DNA from: Pelodera strongyloides
Taxonomy: Eukaryota; Nematoda; Chromadorea; Rhabditida; Rhabditidae
Reading direction: 5' to 3'
Assembly: GCA_036852015.1 (NCBI GenBank)
Contig: JAANDG010000384.1
Coordinates: 1 to 64,000, forward strand
DNA length: 64,000 bases
Below are positions 11,001 to 21,231 of this stretch, piece after piece. The position numbers and the translations under genes were made by a program. The notes beneath the pieces were generated by a model. It was given only the letters and a program-made list of their open reading frames with translations, was not told the origin of the DNA and made no database searches. Numbering within the stretch: the first letter of the stretch is position 1; each line of letters opens with the position of its first letter.

Positions 11001-14000
11001 CACAATGAAACTGTCGGGCTTACAGTCACACAACATTTTCGTCTAATTGTTTGCAAGTTCACTTACTGCTAAAACAACCCCGCCCCTGTTCATTTTGAAC
11101 ATCATCGGTTTGATCTCCAATTTCTTCTCGGGCACAATATCTGCAAACGTTGATGTTGCCATATTTTGATATTCATGCATTCATGACAACTTGATTAATA
11201 CCATTGATAGAATTACGCACAATTAAAATGTCGGGCTTACAGTCACACAACATTTTCGTCTAATTGTTTGCAAGTTCATCTTACTGCTAAAACATACCCC
11301 GCCCCTGTTCATTTTGACATCATCGGTTTGATCTCCAACTTTCTTCTCGGGCACAATATCTGCAAACGTGATGTTGCATATTTTGATATTCATGCATTCA
11401 TGACAACTTGATTAATACACATTGATAGATACGCACAATTAAAATGTCGGGCTTACAGTCACACAACATTTTCGTCTAATTTTTGCAAGTTCATCTTACT
11501 GCTAAAACATACCCCGCCCCTGTTCATTTTGGACATCATCGGTTTGATCTCCAACTTTCTTCTCGGGCACAATATCTGCAAACGTTGATGTTGCCATATT
11601 TTGATATTCATGCATTCATGACAACTTGATTAATACCACATTGATAGAATTACGCACAATTAAAATGTGGGCTTACAGTCACACAACATTTCGTCTAATT
11701 GTTTGCAAGTTCACTTACTGCTAAAACATACCCCGCCCCTGTTCATTTTGAACATCATCGGTTTGATCTCCAACTTTCTTCTCGGGCACAATATCTGCAA
11801 ACGTTGATGTTGCCATATTTTGATATTCATCATTCATGACAACTTGATTAATACCACATTGATAGAATTACGCACAATTAAAATGTGGGCTTACAGTCAC
11901 ACAACATTTTCGTCTAATTGTTTGCAAGTTCATCTTACTGCTAAAACATACCCCGCCCCTGTTCATTTTGAACATCATCGGTTTGATCTCCAACTTTCTT
12001 CTCGGGCACAATATCTGCAAACGTTGATGTTGCCATATTTGATATTCATGCATTCATGACAACTTGATTAATACCACATTGATAGAATTACGCACAATTA
12101 AAATGTCGGGCTTACAGTCACACAACATTTTCGTCTAATTGTTTGCAAGTTCATCTTACTGCTCAAACGCCCCTGTTCATTTTGGACTCATCGGTTTGAT
12201 CTCCAACTTTCTTCTCGGGCACAATATCTGCAAACGCTGATGTTGCCATATTTTGATATTCATGTTGATGACAACGTGATTATATGCATTCATGACACTC
12301 ACATCAACAACATTTTCGTCTAATTGTTTGCAAGGTCATCTTACTGCTAAAACACACCCCGCCCCTGTTCATTTTGAACATCATCGGTTTGATCTCCAAC
12401 TTTCTTCTCGGGCACACTGCAAACGTTGATGTTGCCATATTTTGATATTCATGCATTCATGATTAATACCACATTGATATTACGCACAATTAAAATGTCG
12501 GGCTTACAGTCACACAACATTTTCGTCTAATTGTTTGCAAGTTCATCTTACTGCTAAAACATACCCCGCCCCTGTTCATTTTGAACATCATCGGTTTGAT
12601 CTCCAACTTTCTTCTCGGGCACAATATCTGCAAACGTTGATGTTGCCATATTTTGATATTCATGCATTCATGACAACTCAATCTTATTCACATTATGGAT
12701 TAAGTACAAAGAATTTATACACGCAAAAAAACTCCTTATAGGCTATCTCTATTTATTGAAAATTATTAGAATCATTAGTTCACGTAATTTGTTCAGAACT
12801 TAGCTCGGCTAGAATTATAATTGAACGTACCCAAGTTGCTCGCAGTTTGAGTCAGCTAAAATAGAGAGATTAGTATGAATTTGAATTGTAACATTACATA
12901 CATATTTTGAGACGCTGCATTATTAGACATTATTGTGCCAAGAGGTGTTTAATTTCACAACGCTCAACTACGAAAAAAAATGAATAAGCACCTCCTCCTC
13001 CTCCTCCTCCTCTGCCAATTTTTGATAGTATTCGTCCCGAATCACCTGAATACACACTCTCTTATTGTGACAAATATGGAAATGCCTTTAAAGAAACAAC
13101 ATATATTCTTATCAAGGGGATGCGCCGATTCGAAAGTTAACATGATGCTTAACCACGAAAATTAACTTCCCAAACTCTAGGCTCACTCAGCAGCGAAATA
13201 AAGTCAACACCTTTACTTTTAATTTTTATTGGCCTTCGTGTTCAGGATATACAACTGATAGCGTTAGCCAGCTGACCTATAGTTTTGAAAGTATGCAATA
13301 AGGGAAGCGAACTGACCTTTGCCTCGAGCGCTGCCGCCTTAGTGAATGGCAGAATTTTGGTAAATGGTTCGTATGAAGCTTCTCCCACCGTATATCCCTA
13401 AAGAACAACCATGCTTAATTATAATATATATTTCATCAGACTTGGTGCTACTATCATTTAAGTTTGCCTTTTAATTAAAAAGAAATTGCACGTTGAAGCT
13501 AAACGATGTTATTGTTTATTTTTTTTATCAAAGAACTTACGGTCCATGCTATCCGGGCCCGCTCCTCCGCTGTGTCGACGGTCAAAACCTTCCCCTCATA
13601 AGTAATGTTATCGGCCCACATGACGAGAACCTTTCTTCCTCTTTTCTGGAAAGTTTATTATCTTCCACGAACGTAACTGTTACCTTTAAAGGGACAGGCG
13701 CACGAGAAAAAAAAGAAAGTTTTCCTCGATTTAGTTGCACAGAATGTCCTGAATTTCAGAAATATTACTGTGAAAACCGCATTTCTTTCCAAATAAAACT
13801 CGCACAGTTATTCCCCGGCAAACTAAACGGTCAGGTACCGTATTCATAATCAATTTGCTCTTTTAGGGCATTACGGTATTTGAAATGCTTCGTTATCATC
13901 GTATTAAGGTTCTTCGTTCGTTGAACAAGTATCATGTAGTGAAAGAATGATAATGGACGGATATAGGTCGTAAAACGTATTTTAACCTTTCAGTCTACAG

Positions 14001-14467
14001 TACCTGGCAGAACTATAAACTGCGAAATAACGTAACAACACTGTGAGCTCTAGTCGTAGAGAAGTTCGGTTTTCACAGAAATATTTCTGAAATTCCGGAT
14101 ATTCTGCGCAAGAAAACTGAGAAAACTTTTTTCTCGTGCGTGCGCCTGTCCCCTTAATACGCCAAGTATTATGAAACCAAGTATGTCCAATGGGTTATAT
14201 TGTTTAAAGATTTTGATTATAAATATCGCGGTAAGCCTGCTTCAGGAAGGATTGGAGGATGCTCGTCGGTTTTCCTATTCCCCGTCGTCATCAGGCAGAT
14301 TTTTTGATCACTGCAGAACTGCCTGCACAAGGCCATCCTAAGCAATACCGTTCAGATTCTCTAGTCGAGTAATTGAATAATTATGTGCGCACACACTTCC
14401 TGTTAGTGAAGGTATGAAAACTCACGATGTGACTAGGACAAGTAGTAGAAGAACATCTTCTCTTCAT
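5063..14467 (-). CDS. Tudor-like / SRI-like protein with exon-encoded tandem 21-aa repeats
   Basis: Minus-strand exons with matching phases: 14467-14426 (ATG), 13645-13541, 13397-13317, 13045-12992, 12855-12831, the repeat exons (about 12626 down to 7122), 6962-6888, 6711-6638, 5817-5769, 5636-5524, 5449-5372 and 5182-5063 (TAG). The non-repeat part encodes 271 residues. Residues 15-49 (RKVLVMWADNITYEGKVLTV) look like a small Tudor/chromo-barrel fold; a run of seven Glu follows near residue 88. The centre is the repeat, beginning DIVPEKKVGD and ending NEQGR, present about 26 times in DNA plus one divergent 25-residue version. The C-terminus (KALVKHIGPLLQFPYRKGFI then ERFKEIQRKLVHECIEQG) resembles the SRI domain that binds the RNA polymerase II tail in SETD2/PHRF1-type proteins. 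A nuclear, chromatin or transcription role is inferred; I recognise no named orthologue. With the 15 intact repeat exons the product is about 586 residues; with all 26, about 817. The ATG follows an acceptor-like TTTCAG by 14 bases. Confidence 0.75.
5889..6150. mobile_element. Degenerate copy of the ATGGGGTTT MITE
   Basis: Begins ATGGGGTTTGCAAGTATG and TTCCTTGCAAGTAT, matching the terminus of the better-preserved element at 20971-21231. Inside it shares the GCGGTCGGTAGCC-like block and the GAATTTTCTAGTGCGG block with the reverse complement of that element. The right terminal repeat is not recognisable. It lies in the intron between the 6711-6638 and 5817-5769 exons of the tandem-repeat gene. 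Confidence 0.6.
6888..12675 (-). repeat. Tandem array of 222-bp exon+intron units (about 26 copies)
   Basis: Units recur every 222 bp in well-kept stretches. The marker CCCCGCCCCTG starts at 7121, 7343, 7565, 7787, 8008, 8229, 8442, 8662, 8880, 9100, 9330, 9552, 9758, 9979, 10201, 10423, 10645, 10860, 11078, 11297, 11512, 11731, 11951, about 12169, 12357 and 12563. On the minus strand each unit is a TTTGCAG acceptor, a 63-nt exon (for example 7184-7122), a GTATGT donor and about 159 bp of intron. Phase 1 in and phase 1 out means any number of copies stays in frame. The exon at 6962-6888 is a divergent, 12-nt-longer relative that ends the series. About 15 units have an undamaged exon and splice sites; the others carry small indels or lost splice sites. 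Confidence 0.95.
13690..14153. mobile_element. TTAA-flanked MITE, family A (copy 1)
   Basis: Ends in inverted repeats beginning AGGGACAGGCGCACG (right end reads CGCCTGTCCCC) with TTAA directly outside both ends (13686-13689 and 14154-14157). The arms run far inwards, sharing GAATTTCAGAAATATT and its complement. 464 bp, no transposase. It sits in intron 1 of the tandem-repeat gene. The TTAA target suggests mobilisation by a piggyBac-type or other TTAA-cutting transposase (inference). Confidence 0.88.
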
Positions 14468-14711
14468 CTTGATGGCTTAACCTGAAATAAAATAATATGA
14501 TCAACATATAAGATGATACACCCCAGTGACAAAACAACTTCACGATATATCAACAACAAGAAAGAGCAAAGTAAAATGAAATGAAAAAGAATTCACGGTG
14601 TGGAAGTAGACAGTTTTTAGAACAATATCAAAATTTATTGGGTAATTTCTACCTAAAGTGTCTATATCTTAACTTGACATGCGAGATCTCTTCCAACAAC
14701 CAATAACTTAA

Positions 14712-15145
14712 AGGCACAGGCCCGTAAAAAAAGTTCCCCTCAATTTTTCTGTAATAAATCTCCCAGATTTCTCTGTGAAAACTGTTTTTTTTTAGTATGC
14801 AAAATTAGGGGAGATATTCGCGAAAGAAGATACTCAGAAATGTACCGTAGTTTGAACTTGAAAATGCCTAAAATACAATGTGTTGCGCAGTAAAAAGCTT
14901 ATTGTTATTGATTTAATCAATGTTGGCATATTTGTTTTGGTTTTGAACCCGGTACATGCTCAGAAACCCATTGTTTTGGATAATTTTTGGGTGCTCGTAT
15001 GGTATTTCTGGGGATCTGATTTCGCGAATATCTCACCCAATTTTGCACACTTAGAAAAACGGTTTTCACAACCCTGTTTGAGTGGTTTACTGGTGAAAGT
15101 GTTGGTAATCTCACATGTTTTATGGAATAGGAATAATGTTTAAAG
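14712..15145. mobile_element. TTAA-flanked MITE, family A (degenerate copy)
   Basis: The left end follows TTAA with AGGCACAGGCCCGT. Internal arms are inverted: TATGCAAAATTAGGGGAGAT with GATATTCGCGAAAG on the left matches the complement of the segment near 15020-15065. The right terminus is eroded, so its end is approximate. Confidence 0.6.
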
Positions 15146-15375
15146 TGAGGGGTTTAACAATAATCATGCGACTTGATCTTCCCTGTATACTCATGGAGAG
15201 CCAATCCGGATGAGTTGCATGCTCTCATGGTGCTACAACAAGCACAACTTGCTGAGCAACGAGTAGCAAAGCGACGACATTTTTAGGATAGGTGGCCCAA
15301 ATACAAAATCGTCGGATCGGACATTGAGAACGCGTCACTTTGGAAAACCTCTGCAAGTGGAATGGACAAACTTAA

Positions 15376-15812
15376 AGGGACAGGCCCACGAGAAAAAAAG
15401 ATTTCCTCAATTAACTTCCGCAGAATGTCCGAAATTTCAGAAATATAACTGTGAAAACGGCATTTCTTAGCGCCTAGAACTCGCAGAGTTATTCCTCGGC
15501 GAATTTTCGGCCAGGTACGTAGTCAGACTCAATTTTTGCTCTGTTAGAGTATTACAGTGATGGTATAATAGTAGGAATGTTCTTCCTTCGTTTAACAATT
15601 AGTACGTAAAAAAGGAATGCTAATGGACGGATATAAACCGTAAAAACGTATTTTAACCTTTCGGACTACGGTACCTGGCTGAACGTTTGCCGTGGAATAT
15701 CTCTGCGAGTTCTAGGCGTATGGAAATGCGGTTTTCACAGTAATATTTCTGAAATTCCGGACATTCTGTGCAAGTAAATTGAGGAAAACTTCTTTCTCGT
15801 GGGCCTGTCCCT
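15376..15812. mobile_element. TTAA-flanked MITE, family A (best-preserved copy)
   Basis: Perfect terminal match: AGGGACAGGCCCACGAG at the left and its complement CTCGTGGGCCTGTCCCT at the right, with TTAA at 15372-15375 and 15813-15816. 437 bp, arms extending about 150 bp, no ORF of note. It lies about 900 bp upstream of the tandem-repeat gene start. It belongs to the same family as the elements at 13690 and 14712. Confidence 0.92.
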
Positions 15813-18487
15813 TTAACGTTGAGGATGTTCATCAAAAGAAATCTGACTAGCCAGATACCAGTGGACGGTAGTTCACACAATTGACTGGTGGATTGCGGAG
15901 TGATTAGAGAAGATTAAGCTGTTATGTAGCGTGCTGTCATGTGATGTCTTCGACTATCGGTGGATAACTTTATGAGGAGTTATGAGTTCTTATTACGGCC
16001 CGGGCCCGGGTCGAAGCTGGTTCCTCTCGAGTTGTTACTCCCGCTTCTTATATAGTTTTCTGTCCCGCGGTCGAACGCCAAAAGAAACATTTTACTCTAG
16101 GAACCAAAACATAACACGTTCATGGGAAAGAATATTTCTTACTATGTTTTTCTTGTTTTCACTGAATCACGCTATTAGGAATTCTTCTGAATAGAACTTC
16201 CTTTTGAATGAGAACTTCCCTTTACATTAGGACGCATATCCCGGATAGAAAGGAAAGAGAGAAGGAAGTTCCTCCAAAATTTTAAAAAAGCTTTGGTGTT
16301 ATTTCTAAATCTACAGCTGGAAAAAAACATTGCTTATATAGTTGAGCTGATTCTTCATCTTCCCGCATGTACGTCGTACCCTTTGCGAGAGAGGATTATG
16401 GCAACGACCTGTTGCGTAGGTACCCGAACTGTTCTACAACGGTCCTCTGCACTCAGAGTTTTGTGCCTTAGTAGCGAGGGCCCAGGCATGCCACCTTGTG
16501 GAGTGGGGTGAAAGAAATGGTCATGATGTAGTTGCTAACACCCTGTTCGATCTTCGGATGTCAAAAAGACGTGATGAAGTTGCGAAGAGTCGGCGAATTT
16601 ACCTATTCCTAACGCCTCCACTCATGGAACGCCTACATATCGCCACATCATTTAACTCCTATGCATAGCCTACATAGCGCCATGTCATTTAACTCCTATG
16701 TACACTTAATTAATTAGCATACATAACACTGAGGAAACTTGGCGGGTGCGCGGCCTACACTGGGCCCGAAAAAAGGTGGGCCGCCTACACCTCGGCGGCA
16801 CCTCGCCCATAAAGGGGAAAGTGAGTAGTGGGACCCGTGGGCGGCTGATGTGGGCCCAGTGTAGGCCAGGGTGTTTTTCAACAGTCATTGAAAGAAAATT
16901 TAACTCTTAAAATAAAAAATTTAAACGAACCTCTGTGGCGGACCACCGACTTACCACTGGAAACGAGTAATCAAGCGCAGTCGTATCCAATCAGACCGAG
17001 TATTCGCGTTAAAAGCAACACATATGGTGCATAGTTTGATTTTTGTGAAACGTTTGGGAAACCATGTTAGTAGAGGGGAAAGGTTAGTCGCTTGTATTCA
17101 TACCTGGCACGTTGTTCATTGCAACTATTGAAACAAAATAAATGATATGACGGTCCTAATGTGATTTTTTTTTGTTCTGGTATATGTAATGCACTGTTCT
17201 GTTGTATGCAATGTACGATGTGTGTCACTCCCAGTACATACTACTTCAACTTTTCCTATAAAGGAATTTTGTTCTTTGGAAGGGAAGTGCAGACTATGTA
17301 AAGGTCTACCAAAGAGCGCACGCCCTTGATTCTGTCCTAAAGATAGCATTGGCTTTGGCTTGACCCTCTTATAGAGGACACAGCTCAAACTGAACCGTTA
17401 TGTTGTCAGGCAAGAAAAAAAACGAATTGAACCGTCCCTAAAAGCGGATCTTTTTGAGAAAAAAATATATGTCTGTATGAAAGGGCTACCGAAAATTTAT
17501 GTTGTATTTTATGTTTTGTAATATACAATAGTATATACTCTGTAATGTTCTGTACACATATTGGGGAGAAATTCACAAGTTTATTCCGTGGGTTGAATCT
17601 AGCATGCGACAAAGTGCACTACACAATATACATATGACAAAGATGACAAAGACACACAATAAGACACTTCTTCATGTTTGCACAACAAAGTTAGAGATTA
17701 TAGACAAGCTTCACTTCGCACCTCTTTTTTACAGAGAACGGATTTTCCTATGATGAATTAGATACGCTGCATCATAATAATTGTATATAATATTCCACAT
17801 TGCCCTTGTTCCTTGGTATTGGACGGCGATTGAGTAGAACCCATCGTAACCGTGCCTAACTGAGTTATGTTATCGGTATATTATGACTGTATATATCTGC
17901 TCCTACTGAATGTTCTGTGGTGTTTAACGTCCGACTGTGATGCAACACAAATTGCGTTGAAATCTGTACACATCATTTCTTTATTTATCATGCAACAGCT
18001 ACAGACATATAGAGAATACACACACAGACACTCGCATTGGGCCATACTCGATTGAAATTTGTCGTCAGAAAGATTCACCGAGATTCATATAGCGGACGCA
18101 AAAGATTTATCCGCGCCTGAACCGCGCACACTGGGCGCCCAATTGGGTGAGCAAAATGCACCTCTTGAAAGCAGCTGGAAGCAGTCGTTGTCTACATAAA
18201 GTATCGTCGTGTATGGACCAAAGCGCGCACATTATGCAACACATAACTTAATAAGGCAACCTTACTGTAGACCCGCTTGTACTTTTGGAGAAAAGGGTCT
18301 GCTCTCAGTGTACAGCAACAGTCCATTTGAACAGCCATTCCAACGTCATTGTCGGTCGAAATCCTAAATGAGATCAATTGAGTGTATTCGTTTTTTAAAG
18401 CATCCTGGATTACCAACCGACTCAGGGCAGCCATTAACACAATCTTCAGGGAGGCACATTGAGACATGAAGTCTCACACTGACGCAA
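15813..18487. other. Gene-poor spacer
   Basis: No gene with family support. Contains a GC-rich GCCCGGGCCCGGG tract near 16000, a 20-base TCATTTAACTCCTATG-type direct repeat near 16648 and 16684, and the hairpin at 16753. A minus-strand stretch at about 18450-18270 stays open, has a tcatttag acceptor and a gtaagg donor, and encodes a Cys-rich piece (MDCCCTLRADPFLQKYKRVY). It could be a lone exon of an unseen gene, but I cannot assign it. Confidence 0.4.
16753..16867. repeat. GC-rich inverted repeat
   Basis: GCCTACACTGGGCCC at 16753-16767 is matched by its exact complement GGGCCCAGTGTAGGC at about 16852-16866, about 115 bp in all. The spacer is GC-rich and contains further complementary pieces (GGTGGGCCGCC, GGGCGGC). 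It stands out from the A+T-rich surroundings and could be a small foldback element or a structured RNA. Confidence 0.75.
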
Positions 18488-18496
18488 AAAAAATGC

Positions 18497-19086
18497 GGCT
18501 TACTGTTTAAGACATCTAAAACATCCAAAAAGATCTCTGACATCCACAAACATCCGTGACATCCAAAACATCCCTAGACATCCAACATCCGTGACATCCA
18601 AAACATCCCTAGACGATGATTATTCTTTTTATTTTTATTTGTTTGGTTCGTGAAGCGGTTATTCGGGTTATTGTCTGCTTTTCGTAAAGATATGGCACGT
18701 GTAAAACCACTGCTGACGGAGGGCAGATGTAATTGCAGATCGTGAGGAAGTGCACAATTACCTCAAGTTAACCGTTTGGAGTGACTGTCGAAGCTGCTGG
18801 ATGCGCGTTATCTGACATATCGCAAGAAAATTGAAAGTTTCCGTCCAGGAAAAACTATCACTAGCCTACGCCTACCTTGTCACCAAATGTTCTCCGTAAA
18901 AAAGTGTTCTTATTATTAATGTAGTTCATGTCCAAAAATGACTTCTATTTTGAATTACTACTGGATGTCAGAGTATTTTGGATGTACGGGATGTTTACAA
19001 ATGTCCGGGATGTTTTCAGATGTTTCAGGATGTCCGAGATGTCACAAGGTGTCTTTGGATGTTTTAGATGTCTTAAGCAGTAAGCC
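18497..19086. mobile_element. Foldback (Mutator-like) element with CATCC minisatellite arms
   Basis: The left end GGCTTACTGTTTAAGACATC and the complement of the right end (GGCTTACTGCTTAAGACATC) match at 19 of 20 positions and continue with TAAAACATCC. Both ends are flanked by the same nine bases, AAAAAATGC, at 18488-18496 and 19087-19095. Next to each end is a run of short degenerate repeats of the type ACATCCNNNNAC (18510-18615; complement at 18960-19070). 590 bp, no transposase. A 9-bp target duplication with long arms is typical of Mutator/MULE-type elements; the family is inferred. Confidence 0.85.
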
Positions 19087-19095
19087 AAAAAATGC

Positions 19096-20970
19096 GCTGT
19101 GAAAGCTAGGCGCAGCGAGTGGAAATTCAAAAAATTGACAAAAAAAAAAGCAGATACCTGAAAACACTGCGCCGGGACTTCGCCTCAAGTTTGCCAAGTT
19201 TTCGTGAAAAAGTGCTCTCGCGAGGACCTGGCGAGAGTGTCAGAAGACGGAGAGAGGAGCTCGACGAAATGTGTTCACATCTGATCCTCTTTCCAACCAT
19301 CAGAGTTTCATTGCAGCATGGTACCTGAAACCCAGGAATTTGAGCTTGTAGAATGTAATATTGGAGTTAATAACGGTTTATTAAGTGGTCGATTAAAATT
19401 GCACCATACGACAATTATCTGCTGTAAGAAAATACAAACAAAATATTCAGAGACCATACTCTTGAATACAAGCAAACAAAAACTCTGAACGCCAACTACT
19501 GATTTGTTATACGTTGATCTTAAAAGATAGACAGATATGGGCCTTCAAAATAATACACGTAAATTTAAATGGCCAGAGTATTTTTGAAGGCAATATGTCT
19601 AAGGCAGTAAATCAAGTAAAATAACGTAGCTTTTGATATAGTTACATCAACAAATATCGCAACATACAAACCATTTCACTCACCTTTGTATTCCGAGACG
19701 CATAAAAGTTGCAGAAAAAAGTTTAGGAGGACCAGAAAAGAATATGCTTGCAAATATCCGAGGATTAGGTAGGGAAAGTTTACTAATAATTTTAAACAAA
19801 ACTACAAAAGAAATAACGGAGGGAGGGAGAAGACGAGTGAATAACAAAGAGGAGGGAACACCGCTCGGGGCACGTGCAGTTCACGTGAACACCGCCCTCA
19901 GCGGTGTGACTGCCCCTCTCTGTGTCTGAAAAGGGGCGAGAGCAGGCAAAATGGCGCGAAAAAGAGCGGCTCACCACGACGTGGGTGGTCCACTGCAACA
20001 ATTGTGAAGACAGAGAACCTGCAATAGAAGAGGACAACAATGAGCATACAGTAGTAACAATGAACCAAGCTCATCTTATTCGTGTTCTTCATCTGAAATG
20101 GGACGGTATTGTTAGTAAGGAATGGAACTACTCATCGGTACACCAATTTTACTGCAGAGAAATAGAAAAATGAGTTTTATTTACAATATTTGCTACACGT
20201 ATTGTAATTTGTACCGAGTTAAATGAATACCGATATCTTACAAAAGAAAAATACGGGAACTCATAAAGAATGATACAAAGCGGTGAACGAGTAGCTGGGC
20301 TTCTTCAACGAGCCTAGCATGTGTGTGTTTTTCTTTATTCGTCTTATATTTTACATCTGATTGCATAAAGAGCTATGTTACGAAAAAAATGAGTTAACTA
20401 TGCAATGTTGGCATTTTGATTGGAATTGTATGATCAGTCTAACCATAAGTAGGATATTAAATTTTTCTTAAAGGTATTTCCATTTTTTGTGCAGTTTTGT
20501 CACATTAAGCCAATGCCAACTAACGCAGATGGGAATTCAACAATCAGAACAGCAACAGTGAGTGATAAGTAAATCTCTTACGCGCCAACTCTTCAAAAAA
20601 AAAAAGGATTTGTGTTAAAAGGATTTGTTTTATTAAATGTATTTTATTGCTGAATATTGAACGAATTTAGTCGAAAAACAGTTATGAAGCACGTAGTATG
20701 TATACACTGAACATTGGTCTTGGACAGCCGTAGTATTCCTCCCACGGTTATATGTGAAAAATCCGCATTTGAATAGCACGGTTTCGCAGATCAGCTTACC
20801 CTGCATACCTATTAATTTGCACAGTCATGGGACTAAATTATCGCAGGCGTATTTCTACAGTTTATCTAGATAAAGGTAAACTAGCCGTTGATTGTTGATG
20901 TCCGGAAATGAAAGCAAAAGAAGCTGAAGAATCTGGATTGCAGAGCAACCTCATGCCCCGTAATGGCGCC
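19096..20970. other. Gene-poor spacer
   Basis: Open frames near 19119 and 19922 lack splice context and family resemblance. A GC-richer patch at 19850-20000 contains the short palindromic block CACCGCCCTCAGCGGTGTG. Nothing else is recognised. Confidence 0.35.
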
Positions 20971-21231
20971 TAATGGGGTTTACAAGTATGCCAAAAACCG
21001 CGAGTTTTCCTTGCAAGTATCAATTGCAAAATAGTGTGCCAATCTACCGTAATTTTGCTTAATTTTGACACATCCGCACTATAGAAAATCCGCCATCAAA
21101 GAGATTTTTGTAGAACAAATGGTCCCGTGGCGATCGGTCGCAAACACTGCCTGTAGATATTTCGTGTAGTGTCAAACGGTAAATTTTTCGATACTTGCAA
21201 GGAAAATCGGGCATACTTGCAAACCCCATTA
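20971..21231. mobile_element. TA-type MITE (ATGGGGTTT family)
   Basis: Terminal inverted repeats TAATGGGGTTTACAAGTATG and the complement of CATACTTGCAAACCCCATTA, differing at one position. A second inner pair TTCCTTGCAAGTAT / ATACTTGCAAGGAAAA is also inverted. 261 bp including terminal TA on both sides, as left by Tc1/mariner-type insertion. No coding sequence. A degenerate relative lies at 5889. Confidence 0.85.

Noticed and set aside
6970..12675. CRISPR array
   Set aside because: The 222-bp units are nearly identical over their whole length with no unique spacers, lie inside a eukaryotic gene, and contain a spliced exon.
7122..12741. Short ORFs repeated through the 222-bp array (about 60-80 codons, both strands)
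   Set aside because: They run through exon and intron of the unit and differ only by indels. The spliced 63-nt exon model explains the minus-strand frame; the plus-strand frames are shadows.
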